Source: an uncultured Bacteroidales bacterium (lineage in GTDB: Bacteria; Bacteroidota; Bacteroidia; Bacteroidales; Paludibacteraceae). Taken from it: a DNA stretch of 52,521 nt. The number at the start of each line of letters is the position of its first letter. Positions within the stretch are counted from its first letter, which is position 1. Below are positions 25,279 through 34,489 of this stretch, piece after piece. Where the stretch lies: contig CALFTM010000031.1 of NCBI GenBank assembly GCA_937916355.1, positions 1-52,521 of the forward strand, given 5' to 3'. The notes under the pieces are model-generated. The model was not told the origin of the DNA. It ran no database searches and worked only from the letters and a program-made list of their open reading frames with translations. The translations under genes and the position numbers were made by a program.

Positions 25279-26517
25279 TTAGAAATTCAACAAAGGTTCA
25301 CAAAACATCTTGTTCACCACCCTATCCCGCATCAGTTTCATGTCGGTAAAACTCCTGCTTATATTCTGGATGATTTTCAGATAATTGTCCGAACCATTCT
25401 CCATTTTTCGGTAGAACAACTTGATGGAAACGCAATTCTCATGCTCAAAAAGCGTATTCAACAGCGTCCTGTCCGAATTTCCACAAGAATGTCCCATGAT
25501 GCAGATCTGATAAGGAGCAGACTCTATAAAGGAGAGCATCTTCCGATAATTACTATTTTCGGAATAACGGATGGTCTTCATATTTTTAAACAACTCATTA
25601 TCGTTTATCTTTTTCAACGAAGAGTAGTTGTCGTCCATCTCATCGCCATGGCCGAATATGATTCCGTTTCGATTACTCAATTCTCCGTGTATATGATTGA
25701 CTAAAAAATAGTTTTCATCACGACCATGGAAATAGCGATCTGCCGTACTCGTATAATTGAAATTCAACAACATGATTCTATCCGGAAAGATCTGCTCAGG
25801 CAAATCATCACCCGACGATTTAAGTCCGGCGAATGGCACTGCACCTTGCCCCTTCTGTTTCACCTTCTCAAGAGCCTCAACCCCATCACGGAAAGAACCC
25901 TGCTGCCACACCTTCTCGCCCCACGAATCATAATAAGAAAAACTATGGCCACTTCGCGCGAAGTCAATCCATTGCCTCCTGTTTTTCACAGAGATCTCTC
26001 GTTCATGTATCGGGGCGATCAACTTCCATCCGACCTCATCGAGGATGGGCATTTCTGCAATTTTTGAATATTGTATTTCGTCCAGATACTCCACCAACTT
26101 ATTTTTCACGATCTCAAAATCGTCATTCAAATTCTCCGGAGAGGAAAACTGCGCATTGAGCAACCTATAATACTCATTTTCCACGTCCACCCAACCTTTC
26201 GACTCGATAGACTTGCAAATCTCTCCTAAAAACTGGCTATGCTGCAAAAAAGTACACAACGAGGCATTCCGCTTCGCCATTTCGACCCATTCAAATGCAG
26301 ACATGGAAAGATTGTCTCTTCTCACCTCCGCCCAACTTGCATATCCTAAATGGGGATTCAAATCAAATGAGCATAACCCGTCGGTCTCCCTCTTCAAGCC
26401 ACTGACCGAGAGAGCCTCACCCCACCGCCGCCAATACCACTCCATGAAATGTTCATATCCAGTATGCAAGCCATGAGCCAAATCAAAGCCATTTCCTACA
26501 AGCACAATCCTATTCAT
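25279..26517 (-). CDS. abiH: AbiH-family protein (phage abortive infection)
   Basis: This protein has 412 residues. The N-terminus IVLVGNGFDLAHGLHTGY is the AbiH hallmark. A later MLLNFNYTSTADRYF and VNHIHGELS pair, and IMGHSCGNSDRTLL near the end, are also family segments. AbiH was first described as a phage-exclusion gene in Lactococcus; its mechanism is not settled. The start at 26517 is the only sensible one. Upstream lie a palindromic element (26554-26631) and a -7 box at 26653-26660, so the mRNA should carry a structured leader of about 130 nt. It heads the AbiH-TIGR04076-EFR1 run. Confidence 0.88.
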   Translation of the reverse strand: MNRIVLVGNGFDLAHGLHTGYEHFMEWYWRRWGEALSVSGLKRETDGLCSFDLNPHLGYASWAEVRRDNLSMSAFEWVEMAKRNASLCTFLQHSQFLGEICKSIESKGWVDVENEYYRLLNAQFSSPENLNDDFEIVKNKLVEYLDEIQYSKIAEMPILDEVGWKLIAPIHEREISVKNRRQWIDFARSGHSFSYYDSWGEKVWQQGSFRDGVEALEKVKQKGQGAVPFAGLKSSGDDLPEQIFPDRIMLLNFNYTSTADRYFHGRDENYFLVNHIHGELSNRNGIIFGHGDEMDDNYSSLKKINDNELFKNMKTIRYSENSNYRKMLSFIESAPYQICIMGHSCGNSDRTLLNTLFEHENCVSIKLFYRKMENGSDNYLKIIQNISRSFTDMKLMRDRVVNKMFCEPLLNF

Positions 26518-26553
26518 GAGACTAAAAACTGGTTGTTATTTACATTAGATGTG

Positions 26554-26631
26554 TTCTATAAATTCATCATTAATTTAAAAGCATAAATTGTGAAACAATA
26601 TATTTTCACAGTGCTTTGGGAATTTACAGAA
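26554..26631. repeat. Palindromic repeat element, copy A
   Basis: TTCTATAAATTC (26554-26565) and GAATTTACAGAA (26620-26631) are inverted with one mismatch. Inside lies a second hairpin around TGTGAAA and TTTCACA. It falls in the predicted 5' leader of AbiH. Related copies are at 48026-48076 and 49680-49727. Confidence 0.6.
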
Positions 26632-26652
26632 CCCTCCATATCGTAATCATTA

Positions 26653-26660
26653 CAAATATA
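26653..26660 (-). promoter_or_regulatory. AbiH -7 promoter box
   Basis: Minus-strand TATATTTG matches TAnnTTTG, 136 nt before the AbiH start. No -33 TTTG is seen at the ideal distance. Confidence 0.4.
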
Positions 26661-26749
26661 GTGAATCATTTTCTCTAATAGAAATTTTTGTCTTCGTCAT
26701 TCTTCCCAGAATCACTTTTTTTCTCTAATTTTACACCTCAAATAACCAA

Positions 26750-29410
26750 ATGAATAAATTTATGGATTTTTTTGCACATCAAGAGACATTTGAGGATGTC
26801 GTTAAAAAACTGCAATCTGACACAAGGAACGGACTATCGTCAGAAAGCGCAAAGAGAAAATTGGAAACTGAAGGTTACAACGAATTTCAAAAAAAGGCTC
26901 ACACCAGTTTGTTGGTAAAATTCCTCAGCCAGTTTAAAAGTTTCATGATCATCGTACTAATCGCTGCCGCACTCATATCGGGAATTGTCGGATACATGGA
27001 CGGAGAAGGATTCACTGATGCCATCATCATATTAGTCATCATCTTACTAAATGCCATCATCGGTGTGGCTCAAGAGGCGAAAGCGGAAAAATCATTGGAC
27101 GCACTGGAAAAGATGTCCGCCCCCAACTGCAAGGTGGTGCGTGATGGAAAGGAACTGATCATCCCCTCAAGAGAACTGGTCACTGGCGACATCGTTCTTT
27201 TAGACACCGGAGATACGATTCCGGCAGACCTCCGTCTGATCGAGTCGGTTAATTTGAAGGTGCAAGAGGCTGCCCTCACCGGTGAATCTCTCCCAGTTGA
27301 AAAAAGCACAGAACCTGTCAGTGCCGATGCCTCAATCGGAGACCGTACAAACATGGGGTTCTCTTCTTGCAACGTCACCTACGGAAGAGGAAAGGGAATT
27401 GTCGTAGCAACAGGAGAAAAGACCGAAGTGGGCAAAATCGCCTCTATGATTCAATCTGTAGAAGAGACCAAAACTCCACTTCAAAAGAGACTGGACGAAC
27501 TTGGAAAGTATCTCGCAATCGGTGCGCTGGCTATCTGCGCCCTCATCTTCGTCATTGGTGTCCTATACGGAAATGACATCCTATCAATGTTCATGACTGC
27601 GGTGAGTTTGGCTGCGGCTGCAATCCCTGAAGGCTTGCCGGCTGTTTCTACTGTGGTGCTTGCCATTGGTGTCCAGCGACTCGCCGAGCGCAATGCGATT
27701 GTCAGAAACCTTCCTTCTGTGGAGACCTTAGGTTGCACCTCTGTCATCTGCTCTGATAAAACCGGAACACTCACTCAAAACAAGATGACCGTCACCCGCA
27801 TCTTCATGGACGGGAAATACATAGACCCTTTTGATGATAATGACCACGAAAGAAGAGCCATGCTCGTAAGAAGTGCGATATTGGCAAATGACGCAAAAAT
27901 CAACATCGAGAAGGGTGAGCAAATCTGCATTGGAGACCCTACCGAAACTGCCCTTGTGGACTTAGGATTTAAGTACAATTTAGATAAAAAACAGACGGAG
28001 GAGGAATACCCTCGTGTTGCGGAACTTCCTTTCGACTCGGAAAGAAAACTGATGTCTACACTGCACAAAAAGGCAGACAGACTGGAAATGTTCATAAAGG
28101 GAGGTTTGGACGAACTGCTCGACTGCTGCGACAGAATAGACGACAAAGGTGTTGTCCGCCCGATAACGGAAGAGGATAAAAAATCATTAACTGAAGCAAA
28201 CCGCCAAATGGCTGGAGAGGCTCTTCGTGTTCTTGGAATGGGAAGAAAAGAGGTGGAGAACATCCCCGACATGATTTCTCACGACACCCTTGAACATGGA
28301 ATCATATTCTTAGGTATGGTAGGTATGATAGACCCTCCTCGAGAAGAGGTGAAGATGGCGGTCGCAGAGTGTCGCAAAGCAGGAATTAAACCTGTCATGA
28401 TCACAGGAGACCACAAAATCACTGCTACTGCCATTGCCCGCTCCTTGGGTATCATGCAGGAGGGTGACAGGTCGCTGACAGGTCGCGAAGTGCAGGAGAT
28501 GAGCGACGAAGAATTAAAGGCAAACGCCAATTCAATCTCCGTCTATGCAAGAGTGGCACCGGAGCATAAAGTGCGCATCGTAAAAGCTCATCAAGAAAAC
28601 AAAAATGTGGTAGCAATGACAGGTGATGGAGTGAACGACGCTCCCGCACTCAAACTGGCAGACATCGGTGTCGCCATGGGAATCACCGGAACGGATGTCT
28701 CTAAAGAGGCGGCAGACGTGGTTCTGACGGACGACAATTTCTCTACTATCGTATCTGCTGTTTCAGAAGGCAGAAGAATCTACGCTAACATCATCAAGGC
28801 GATACAATTTCTGCTCTCTACAAACATCGGAGAGGTGCTGGTGCTTTTCATCGCAGTTTTGTTCAACTGGGCAACTCCACTTCTTCCTATCCACATCCTT
28901 TGGATCAACTTGGTAACTGATAGCCTACCGGCTTTGGCACTAAGTGTCGACCCAGCAGAAAAAGATGTCATGGAGAAAAAACCGATAGACTCCAATCAAG
29001 GTCTGCTAACAAAAGAGTTCTCGCTACGCATCGCACTACAAGGAGTGCTAATAGCATTGTTGACCCTCGTTGCTTATCATGTGGGCTTAGAGTCTTCCAC
29101 GGAGGTCGCTCGCACCATGACATTTGCGACACTGGCATTTACTCAGATGACCATGATTTTCAGCATCCGAACAGGCTATCATGCTGCCACCAACGGACTC
29201 TTCTCTAACAAGTACCTCTGGGGTGCAATCATCGTCGTACTCATAATGATGCTCACCGTACTACTCATCCCTTCTTTGCAATCAATTTTCAAAGTGACGG
29301 AACTCAATTGCACACAATGGGCTTGGGTAACAGGTCTTTCATTTGCAGCCTTAGCGATCAGTGAATTGGTGAAATTCTGCGTTAGAATGTTCTCTTCAAA
29401 GAAAGACTAA
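26750..29410 (+). CDS. Calcium-type P-type ATPase
   Basis: This P2A-type cation pump of 886 residues sits in the inner membrane and probably exports Ca2+. It has an N-terminal cation-ATPase domain, the actuator motif LTGES, the phosphorylation site CSDKTGT (D336) and the hinge TGDGVNDAP. Membrane ligands match the SERCA/PMCA pattern: PEGLPAV in M4 (E294), NIGE in M5 and NLVTDS in M6. An in-frame ATG at 26762 is an alternative start. A terminator follows at 29453-29487 and creD has its own promoter, so this gene is monocistronic. Confidence 0.92.
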   Translation: MNKFMDFFAHQETFEDVVKKLQSDTRNGLSSESAKRKLETEGYNEFQKKAHTSLLVKFLSQFKSFMIIVLIAAALISGIVGYMDGEGFTDAIIILVIILLNAIIGVAQEAKAEKSLDALEKMSAPNCKVVRDGKELIIPSRELVTGDIVLLDTGDTIPADLRLIESVNLKVQEAALTGESLPVEKSTEPVSADASIGDRTNMGFSSCNVTYGRGKGIVVATGEKTEVGKIASMIQSVEETKTPLQKRLDELGKYLAIGALAICALIFVIGVLYGNDILSMFMTAVSLAAAAIPEGLPAVSTVVLAIGVQRLAERNAIVRNLPSVETLGCTSVICSDKTGTLTQNKMTVTRIFMDGKYIDPFDDNDHERRAMLVRSAILANDAKINIEKGEQICIGDPTETALVDLGFKYNLDKKQTEEEYPRVAELPFDSERKLMSTLHKKADRLEMFIKGGLDELLDCCDRIDDKGVVRPITEEDKKSLTEANRQMAGEALRVLGMGRKEVENIPDMISHDTLEHGIIFLGMVGMIDPPREEVKMAVAECRKAGIKPVMITGDHKITATAIARSLGIMQEGDRSLTGREVQEMSDEELKANANSISVYARVAPEHKVRIVKAHQENKNVVAMTGDGVNDAPALKLADIGVAMGITGTDVSKEAADVVLTDDNFSTIVSAVSEGRRIYANIIKAIQFLLSTNIGEVLVLFIAVLFNWATPLLPIHILWINLVTDSLPALALSVDPAEKDVMEKKPIDSNQGLLTKEFSLRIALQGVLIALLTLVAYHVGLESSTEVARTMTFATLAFTQMTMIFSIRTGYHAATNGLFSNKYLWGAIIVVLIMMLTVLLIPSLQSIFKVTELNCTQWAWVTGLSFAALAISELVKFCVRMFSSKKD

Positions 29411-29452
29411 AATTATCAAGAAAAAAAAATTAGTTAATAATATCATTTTTCC

Positions 29453-29487
29453 AAAGAATAGGGCGACAAAATCGTCCTATTCTTTTG
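29453..29487 (+). terminator. Terminator of the P-type ATPase gene
   Basis: AAAGAATAGGGCGA (29453-29466) pairs with TCGTCCTATTCTTT (29472-29485), with one G-T wobble, followed by T. Its right end overlaps the creD -33 TTTG. Confidence 0.82.
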
Positions 29488-29515
29488 TAGAATAGACCTC
29501 ATAGTTTTACCTTTG
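29484..29515 (+). promoter_or_regulatory. creD promoter, textbook Bacteroidota form
   Basis: TTTG at 29484-29487 is exactly 20 bp from TACCTTTG at 29508-29515. This predicts a leader of about 60 nt. Confidence 0.78.
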
Positions 29516-29579
29516 CAAAAAGTAGTTCTTCAGAAAGTTCTATAAGCTTCGAATTAATTTATTTAATACAATAAAAAAA

Positions 29580-30887
29580 ATGGAAAATTCAAATTTTAAA
29601 AAAAGCGGAAAGTTATACGCAAAATTGGGGGTTATTGGAGTGATAATCCTGCTACTTCTAATTCCCAAAGCCATGGTCTCTTCTCTGATAGATGAACGTC
29701 AAGAGACCTCTTCTATAGTTACCCATGAAGTATTTGACCAATGGGGAAAAAATCAGACAATCATAGGTCCAACAATCTCCATCGAGAAAAATTTTCGTAA
29801 GAAGAAAGACAGTACACTTATTGTAGAGCCCAAGACACTTTATATCTTCCCTTTCTCCATCAATTTGAAAGGAGACATCACGACCCAAGTGCTAAACAGG
29901 AGTATTTATGAAATCGTAACCTTCAATGCTCCGATTGAAATCGAGGGTAGTTTCCTTTTCACTGATGAGGACATGCAAAAAATACAACCATTTGTTGGAG
30001 GAGAAGCAAAAATCAACTTCATGATGAACGACCTGAGAGGTATTGTCAGTGACTTCATAATTGAAATCGACAGTTCCAAATTCGAACTTTCCCCTAATGG
30101 AAAAATGTACGATTGGGAAGTTCTTTCTGCCAACATCGACCTCTCTAAAATAGAGATAGGGAAGGAGATACCTTTTAAAATCAGCTCCAAAATAAAAGGG
30201 TCTGAGTCAATCTATTTTGCCCCTATCGGAAAAACAAACAAAATCGCACTCAAATCCAATTGCACCTCACCAAGTTTCAACGGACACTTCCTTCCAAACA
30301 ACAGAGAAGTCACAGACGAGGGATTCACTTGCGATTGGGAAATCTCATACATGAACAGAAGTTATCCCCAAATATCACAAGTAATGCCTTCCGACCTTGC
30401 ACGTTTTGGCGTAGACCTCATCCTTCCTGTACAACACTACCAAAAAACGATGAGATGCATCAAGTATGCGATATTGTTTATATTTTTGAGCTTCGCCACC
30501 TTCTTCCTTATCGAGGTTAGCCAAAAGAAAAAAATCCACCCGATCCAATATACTTTGGTGGGATTGGCTCTTATCATGTTCTACTCGCTCTTGCTCTCAT
30601 TCTCGGAACACATAGGATTCACATGGGCATATATCATCGCAACGCTCATGACTGTCGGTATGCTGACATTCTATACCGCCAGCATTCTTAAAATCAAGAA
30701 GACCGCCTACTTTATCGGAGCGTGCCTGCTGGGATTGTACACTTTCATTTTCACACTGCTACAAATGGAGTCCTACGCTCTTCTTGCAGGTAGTGTCGGT
30801 CTCTTCCTCCTACTCGGTCTCATCATGTATTTCTCTCAAAAAATCGATTGGGATCAAGAAGGGTTTTCTGGAAAAAATGCAGAATAG
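29580..30887 (+). CDS. creD: CreD-family inner membrane protein
   Basis: This protein has 435 residues. One N-terminal transmembrane helix (about 16-34) is followed by a large non-membrane domain and then five to six helices from about residue 295 to the end. The conserved junction RFGVDLILPVQHYQKTMRCIKYAILF is typical of CreD. In enterobacteria CreD is part of the CreBCD regulon and affects colicin E2 tolerance and envelope integrity. Here no creBC genes are nearby, so control is local. It ends at a terminator shared with yggS. Confidence 0.9.
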   Translation: MENSNFKKSGKLYAKLGVIGVIILLLLIPKAMVSSLIDERQETSSIVTHEVFDQWGKNQTIIGPTISIEKNFRKKKDSTLIVEPKTLYIFPFSINLKGDITTQVLNRSIYEIVTFNAPIEIEGSFLFTDEDMQKIQPFVGGEAKINFMMNDLRGIVSDFIIEIDSSKFELSPNGKMYDWEVLSANIDLSKIEIGKEIPFKISSKIKGSESIYFAPIGKTNKIALKSNCTSPSFNGHFLPNNREVTDEGFTCDWEISYMNRSYPQISQVMPSDLARFGVDLILPVQHYQKTMRCIKYAILFIFLSFATFFLIEVSQKKKIHPIQYTLVGLALIMFYSLLLSFSEHIGFTWAYIIATLMTVGMLTFYTASILKIKKTAYFIGACLLGLYTFIFTLLQMESYALLAGSVGLFLLLGLIMYFSQKIDWDQEGFSGKNAE

Positions 30888-30910
30888 CAAATCAGAAAAA
30901 TAAAAAGCAA

Positions 30911-30950
30911 AAAAATGGTGCGTCAAAACTGATGCACCATTTTTCTTTTT
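30911..30950. terminator. Bidirectional terminator between creD and yggS
   Basis: AAAAATGGTGCGTCA (30911-30925) pairs with TGATGCACCATTTTT (30930-30944) around an AAAC loop, with A- and T-tracts on both sides. Confidence 0.87.
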
Positions 30951-30966
30951 TCATCTCGCAATGGAA

Positions 30967-31620
30967 TCACACCCTCTCTCCAAAAATGGTTGTCCCCAAC
31001 CGGACGATCGTGCTACCCTCTTCTATTGCAATAGTATAATCTCCAGACATTCCCATGGACAACTCTCTGAATTGAGGAGCCACACTCGTCCGCATCGTAC
31101 GATAGAACGCTCCTAAACTGGCAAATTCACGGCGCACCTGCTGCAAATCATCAGTAAAAGATGCCATCCCCATAATCCCGACAACGGACACATTGGGATA
31201 ATCATTCAAGAGTCCACTTTCTAACAACTCACGGGCAGAATCAAAACTAAAACCATACTTAGTCTCCTCCTGCGCGACATGAATCTCCAGCAAAGCTTCA
31301 ACCACTCTGCCACATTTTTTTGCCTGTTTATCAATCTCCTTCAATAATTCCAAACTATCCAGACTATGAATTAAGGAGACAAAAGGTGCGATGTATTTCA
31401 CCTTGTTCGTCTGCAAATGTCCAATGAAGTGCCACTCAATATCCTTCGGCAACTCCTCGTACTTCTGCTGCAACTCCTGCACACGACTCTCTCCAAAAAT
31501 GCGCTGTCCTGCATCGTAAGCCTCTTGAAGATGTTCCACAGGATGAAACTTAGAAACAGCCAACAAACGCACTCCTGTCGGCAATTCTTTTTTTAGCTCT
31601 AATATCCTCTCCTTGATCAT
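30967..31620 (-). CDS. yggS: YggS-family PLP homeostasis protein
   Basis: This protein of 217 residues is the PLP-binding single-barrel protein (PLPBP/ProY family) that balances vitamin B6 and amino-acid pools. The PLP lysine is K24 in AVSKFHP. Other marks are GESRVQEL, EWHFIGHLQTNKVKYI and LSMGMSGDYTIAIEEG. The length is typical. It lies 34 nt downstream of the DUF4494 gene on the same strand. Confidence 0.95.
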   Translation of the reverse strand: MIKERILELKKELPTGVRLLAVSKFHPVEHLQEAYDAGQRIFGESRVQELQQKYEELPKDIEWHFIGHLQTNKVKYIAPFVSLIHSLDSLELLKEIDKQAKKCGRVVEALLEIHVAQEETKYGFSFDSARELLESGLLNDYPNVSVVGIMGMASFTDDLQQVRREFASLGAFYRTMRTSVAPQFRELSMGMSGDYTIAIEEGSTIVRLGTTIFGERV

Positions 31621-31654
31621 CCCTCAAAACGATAATCATACATTCTCCACGAAA

Positions 31655-32095
31655 TCACTCCTTCACAGCATAACGGAAAATATCCATGATCGGAGTATCC
31701 GAAATGGAGACAATATCCGTATCCGAAATGGTGTCTTTCAGTCCTTCCTTCAAATTCTTTAATGCCTCTTCAAAATCATCAGCATGAACTAAAATAGTGG
31801 AATTATAACGTTTTTCCTTTGCGCTCACCTCATCAATCGTCACAAAAGCGACCTTACACTTGAACCACTTCTGCGCATCAATGTCTTCTCCGAAAATCTC
31901 ACTGATCTTCGCCTTCCTGATTCCAGAAACGGAAAACTCACCCGCATTGTAAAAAGGAGCGACCTCCTCGTTCAAACGAGCCTCTGCCTCAGAAAACGAA
32001 AGCGCATCCACCATATAGGTATCTGTGATCTTCTTCTTTTTTCCAGTCTGCTCCTCTATCTGGTCATGAGAAACTTTGCATTCAAAAAAATTCAT
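31655..32095 (-). CDS. DUF4494-family protein
   Basis: This protein of 146 residues matches the Bacteroidota DUF4494 pattern: FECKVSHDQIEEQTGKKKKI, VDALSFSEAEARL and WFKCKVAFVTIDE. It has no signal peptide or membrane segment. The function is unknown. It is placed upstream of yggS, 34 nt away, in many Bacteroidales as I recall; here both are probably one transcript. Confidence 0.85.
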   Translation of the reverse strand: MNFFECKVSHDQIEEQTGKKKKITDTYMVDALSFSEAEARLNEEVAPFYNAGEFSVSGIRKAKISEIFGEDIDAQKWFKCKVAFVTIDEVSAKEKRYNSTILVHADDFEEALKNLKEGLKDTISDTDIVSISDTPIMDIFRYAVKE

Positions 32096-32557
32096 AACTA
32101 ACTATTTTTTCAATTTTAAAATTAACAAAAAGCAAATCTGCCTCAACCGACCGACCTGCGTAACCTTTTCGCAAATTTCGTAAAAATATGCGAAACACAC
32201 AAACATATCACAACCTCAAAAAAACACTTTTCTTCCTCCAAGCATATTACAATAAAAAAGCAAAAATCGTCAAATGATTGAACAGTCGGCACTTTTTTGA
32301 ATAAAAAAAACTACAGAGAAAAAAATTTTTTTACCCAAAACCATAAAATTCAATCACCCTCTAAAACATAGCAAAATAGCCACCTCTGGCACTATCTGCA
32401 ACACCATGACAAGAGGGCATGAAAAAAAATTATACAACTTTTAATAAAATTTTCACACAAAAAGCGTGTAAATGTGTAAAATTTGCTTACCTTTGCACAG
32501 CAAAAGCCCGTTTGTGTAACAACATCGTAAATATTACTAACATCAATATAAAGACGA
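32096..32557. other. 462-bp divergent intergenic region
   Basis: This is AT-rich sequence without a supportable gene. Its right part contains the acyl-CoA synthetase -7 box (32488-32495) and a leader of about 60 nt. I see no clear promoter for the divergent DUF4494 gene. Confidence 0.5.
32488..32495 (+). promoter_or_regulatory. Acyl-CoA synthetase -7 promoter box
   Basis: TACCTTTG matches TAnnTTTG 62 nt before the start codon at 32558. Confidence 0.6.
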
Positions 32558-34213
32558 ATGTCAACAAGCTTTATCAAGTACATAGAGAAATCCCTAAAAG
32601 ACCATTGGGATTTGAAAGCGATGACAAACTATGTCACAAAGGACGAGTATGACTACTCTCAAGTAGCCCGTGAAATTGCGAAGATACACGTTCTCTTCCG
32701 GGAACTGAACATCACGCAAGACGATAAAATCGCTCTTGTAGGACGCAACACGCCAGAATGGGCAATCATCTTTCTCGCAACCGTCTCTTATGGTGCGGTG
32801 ATTGTTCCGATTCTTCAAGACTTCCACCCCAATGACGTGCAGCACATCATTAATCACTCTGAATCCAAACTTGTGTTTTTGAGTGACAATCAATGGGATA
32901 ATTTGGACGAGACCAAGATGCCGCTCGTTCGTGGAGTTTTCTCGTTCTCTGACTTCCGTTGTATCTACCAAGCGGCAGGAGAAACCATCCAAATGACCAT
33001 GAAGCATTTGGAGAAAAGTTTTGAGGAAACCTACCCTAACGGATTCACCAAAGACTCTCTCAACTTCAAAGATAAAGATGGCAACGCAATGACCATCCTT
33101 AATTACACCTCTGGAACAACTGGATTCAGCAAAGGGGTTATGCTCACAGGAGAAAATATCTGTTGTCAGATTGACTACGCATACAAGACCAACTTGGTGG
33201 GTAGAGCTTACAAAATCCTCTCGTTCCTGCCTTTGGCTCACGCCTATGGTTGCGCATTCGATTTCATCGCACAATTTGTCGCAGGAGGGCATATCACTTT
33301 CCTAACCCGCATACCAAGTCCGAAGGTGTTGTTGAAGGCAATGGACGAAATCAAACCAGACTGCATATTCACAGTGCCTTTGGTCATCGAGAAGATATAC
33401 AAAAACAACTTGTTGCCTCTGCTCAACAAAACGACCATGAAGGTGGCGATGAACATCCCTATCCTCTCCAACCGCGTCTATTCAGAAATCAAAAACAAGC
33501 TGATCAACGTCTTCGGAGGCCGATTTAGGATGATCGTCATCGGAGGAGCTCCTCTCAACAAAGAAGTTGAAGATTTCTTTGTGAAAATTAAATTCCCATT
33601 CACTGTTGGATATGGAATGACCGAGTGCGCCCCTCTCATCAGTGTGGACACCGTCAACTACGCGCCCCACTCTGTTGGTAAACCGATCGACGACGTAGAG
33701 GTGAAAATTGATTCGCAAGATCCCTACTCCATTCCGGGAGAAATCCTTGTAAAAGGAAGAAACGTAATGATTGGTTACTACAAAAACGAAGAAGCCACCC
33801 AGAGCGTATTTACAGAAGATGGTTGGTTGAAGACTGGAGACATGGGTATCATCGACAAAGACAACAACATCTTCATCAGAGGTCGTTCCAAGACCATGAT
33901 TTTGACTGCTTCCGGACAAAACGTCTACCCTGAGGAAATCGAGTCTAAAATCAACAACCTCTCTTTCGTCTCTGAAAGTATCGTGGTTCAAAGAAACGAC
34001 AAGATTGTCGCTTTGGTATATCCGGATTTTGCTTCCATGGACGAAATGGGCATCGACCACAAAGAGTTGGAAAGCATCATGGAGCAGCACAGACTGGATT
34101 TGAACAAAAAACTTGCAGCATACGAGCAAGTGACTAAATTCATCATCCACCCTACTGAATTTGAGAAAACTCCTAAAAAGAGTATCAAAAGATATTTATA
34201 CGAAAATCAGTAA
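32558..34213 (+). CDS. Long-chain fatty-acid--CoA ligase (AMP-binding)
   Basis: This adenylate-forming enzyme of 551 residues activates fatty acids to acyl-CoA via acyl-AMP. The P-loop motif is NYTSGTTGFSKGV. The A4/A5 regions are FTVGYGMTECAP, the A7 motif is LKTGDMG, and the A10 lysine lies in the C-terminal TPKKSIKRY. Length and motif order fit long-chain acyl-CoA synthetases of Bacteroidota. It is preceded by its own -7 box and followed by a strong terminator. Confidence 0.9.
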   Translation: MSTSFIKYIEKSLKDHWDLKAMTNYVTKDEYDYSQVAREIAKIHVLFRELNITQDDKIALVGRNTPEWAIIFLATVSYGAVIVPILQDFHPNDVQHIINHSESKLVFLSDNQWDNLDETKMPLVRGVFSFSDFRCIYQAAGETIQMTMKHLEKSFEETYPNGFTKDSLNFKDKDGNAMTILNYTSGTTGFSKGVMLTGENICCQIDYAYKTNLVGRAYKILSFLPLAHAYGCAFDFIAQFVAGGHITFLTRIPSPKVLLKAMDEIKPDCIFTVPLVIEKIYKNNLLPLLNKTTMKVAMNIPILSNRVYSEIKNKLINVFGGRFRMIVIGGAPLNKEVEDFFVKIKFPFTVGYGMTECAPLISVDTVNYAPHSVGKPIDDVEVKIDSQDPYSIPGEILVKGRNVMIGYYKNEEATQSVFTEDGWLKTGDMGIIDKDNNIFIRGRSKTMILTASGQNVYPEEIESKINNLSFVSESIVVQRNDKIVALVYPDFASMDEMGIDHKELESIMEQHRLDLNKKLAAYEQVTKFIIHPTEFEKTPKKSIKRYLYENQ

Positions 34214-34237
34214 CTTTTTCTTTCATAAACTAATGGG

Positions 34238-34270
34238 TAACGGACGACGTGATGTCGTTCGTTATTTTTT
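34238..34270 (+). terminator. Terminator after the acyl-CoA synthetase gene
   Basis: TAACGGACGAC (34238-34248) pairs with GTCGTTCGTTA (34254-34264) around GTGAT, with one G-T wobble, followed by a T-run. Confidence 0.88.
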
Positions 34271-34430
34271 TATAAAAAATTTTACATGCTGTAACATTTT
34301 CCAAAAAAAAATTCAAAATTACATTACTGCACTAACCCTCAACAAAATAAAACACATCATTTTTTAATATTTTTTTACATTTTCAACGCAAAAAAAGAGA
34401 AAAATAAAAGCAGTTTAGATAAAATACAAC

Positions 34431-34438
34431 TAAATTTG
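34431..34438 (+). promoter_or_regulatory. Small lipoprotein -7 promoter box
   Basis: TAAATTTG matches TAnnTTTG, 52 nt before the ATG at 34490. A TTTA near 34414 sits about where a -33 element is expected. Confidence 0.55.
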
Positions 34439-34489
34439 CGCATTCTTTCATACGAAGAAAAGTTGTTTAATTATATACCAATTAGTAAA

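Noticed and set aside
29535..29553. Fourth copy of the palindromic element (GTTCTATAAGCTTCGAAT) near creD
   Set aside because: Only part of one arm matches and no partner arm is present.
32096..32557. tRNA or structured RNA in the divergent spacer
   Set aside because: No cloverleaf or strong hairpin could be drawn; the region is simply AT-rich.
33482..34150. 222-residue open frame opposite the acyl-CoA synthetase
   Set aside because: Antisense shadow of a well-supported gene with strange composition.
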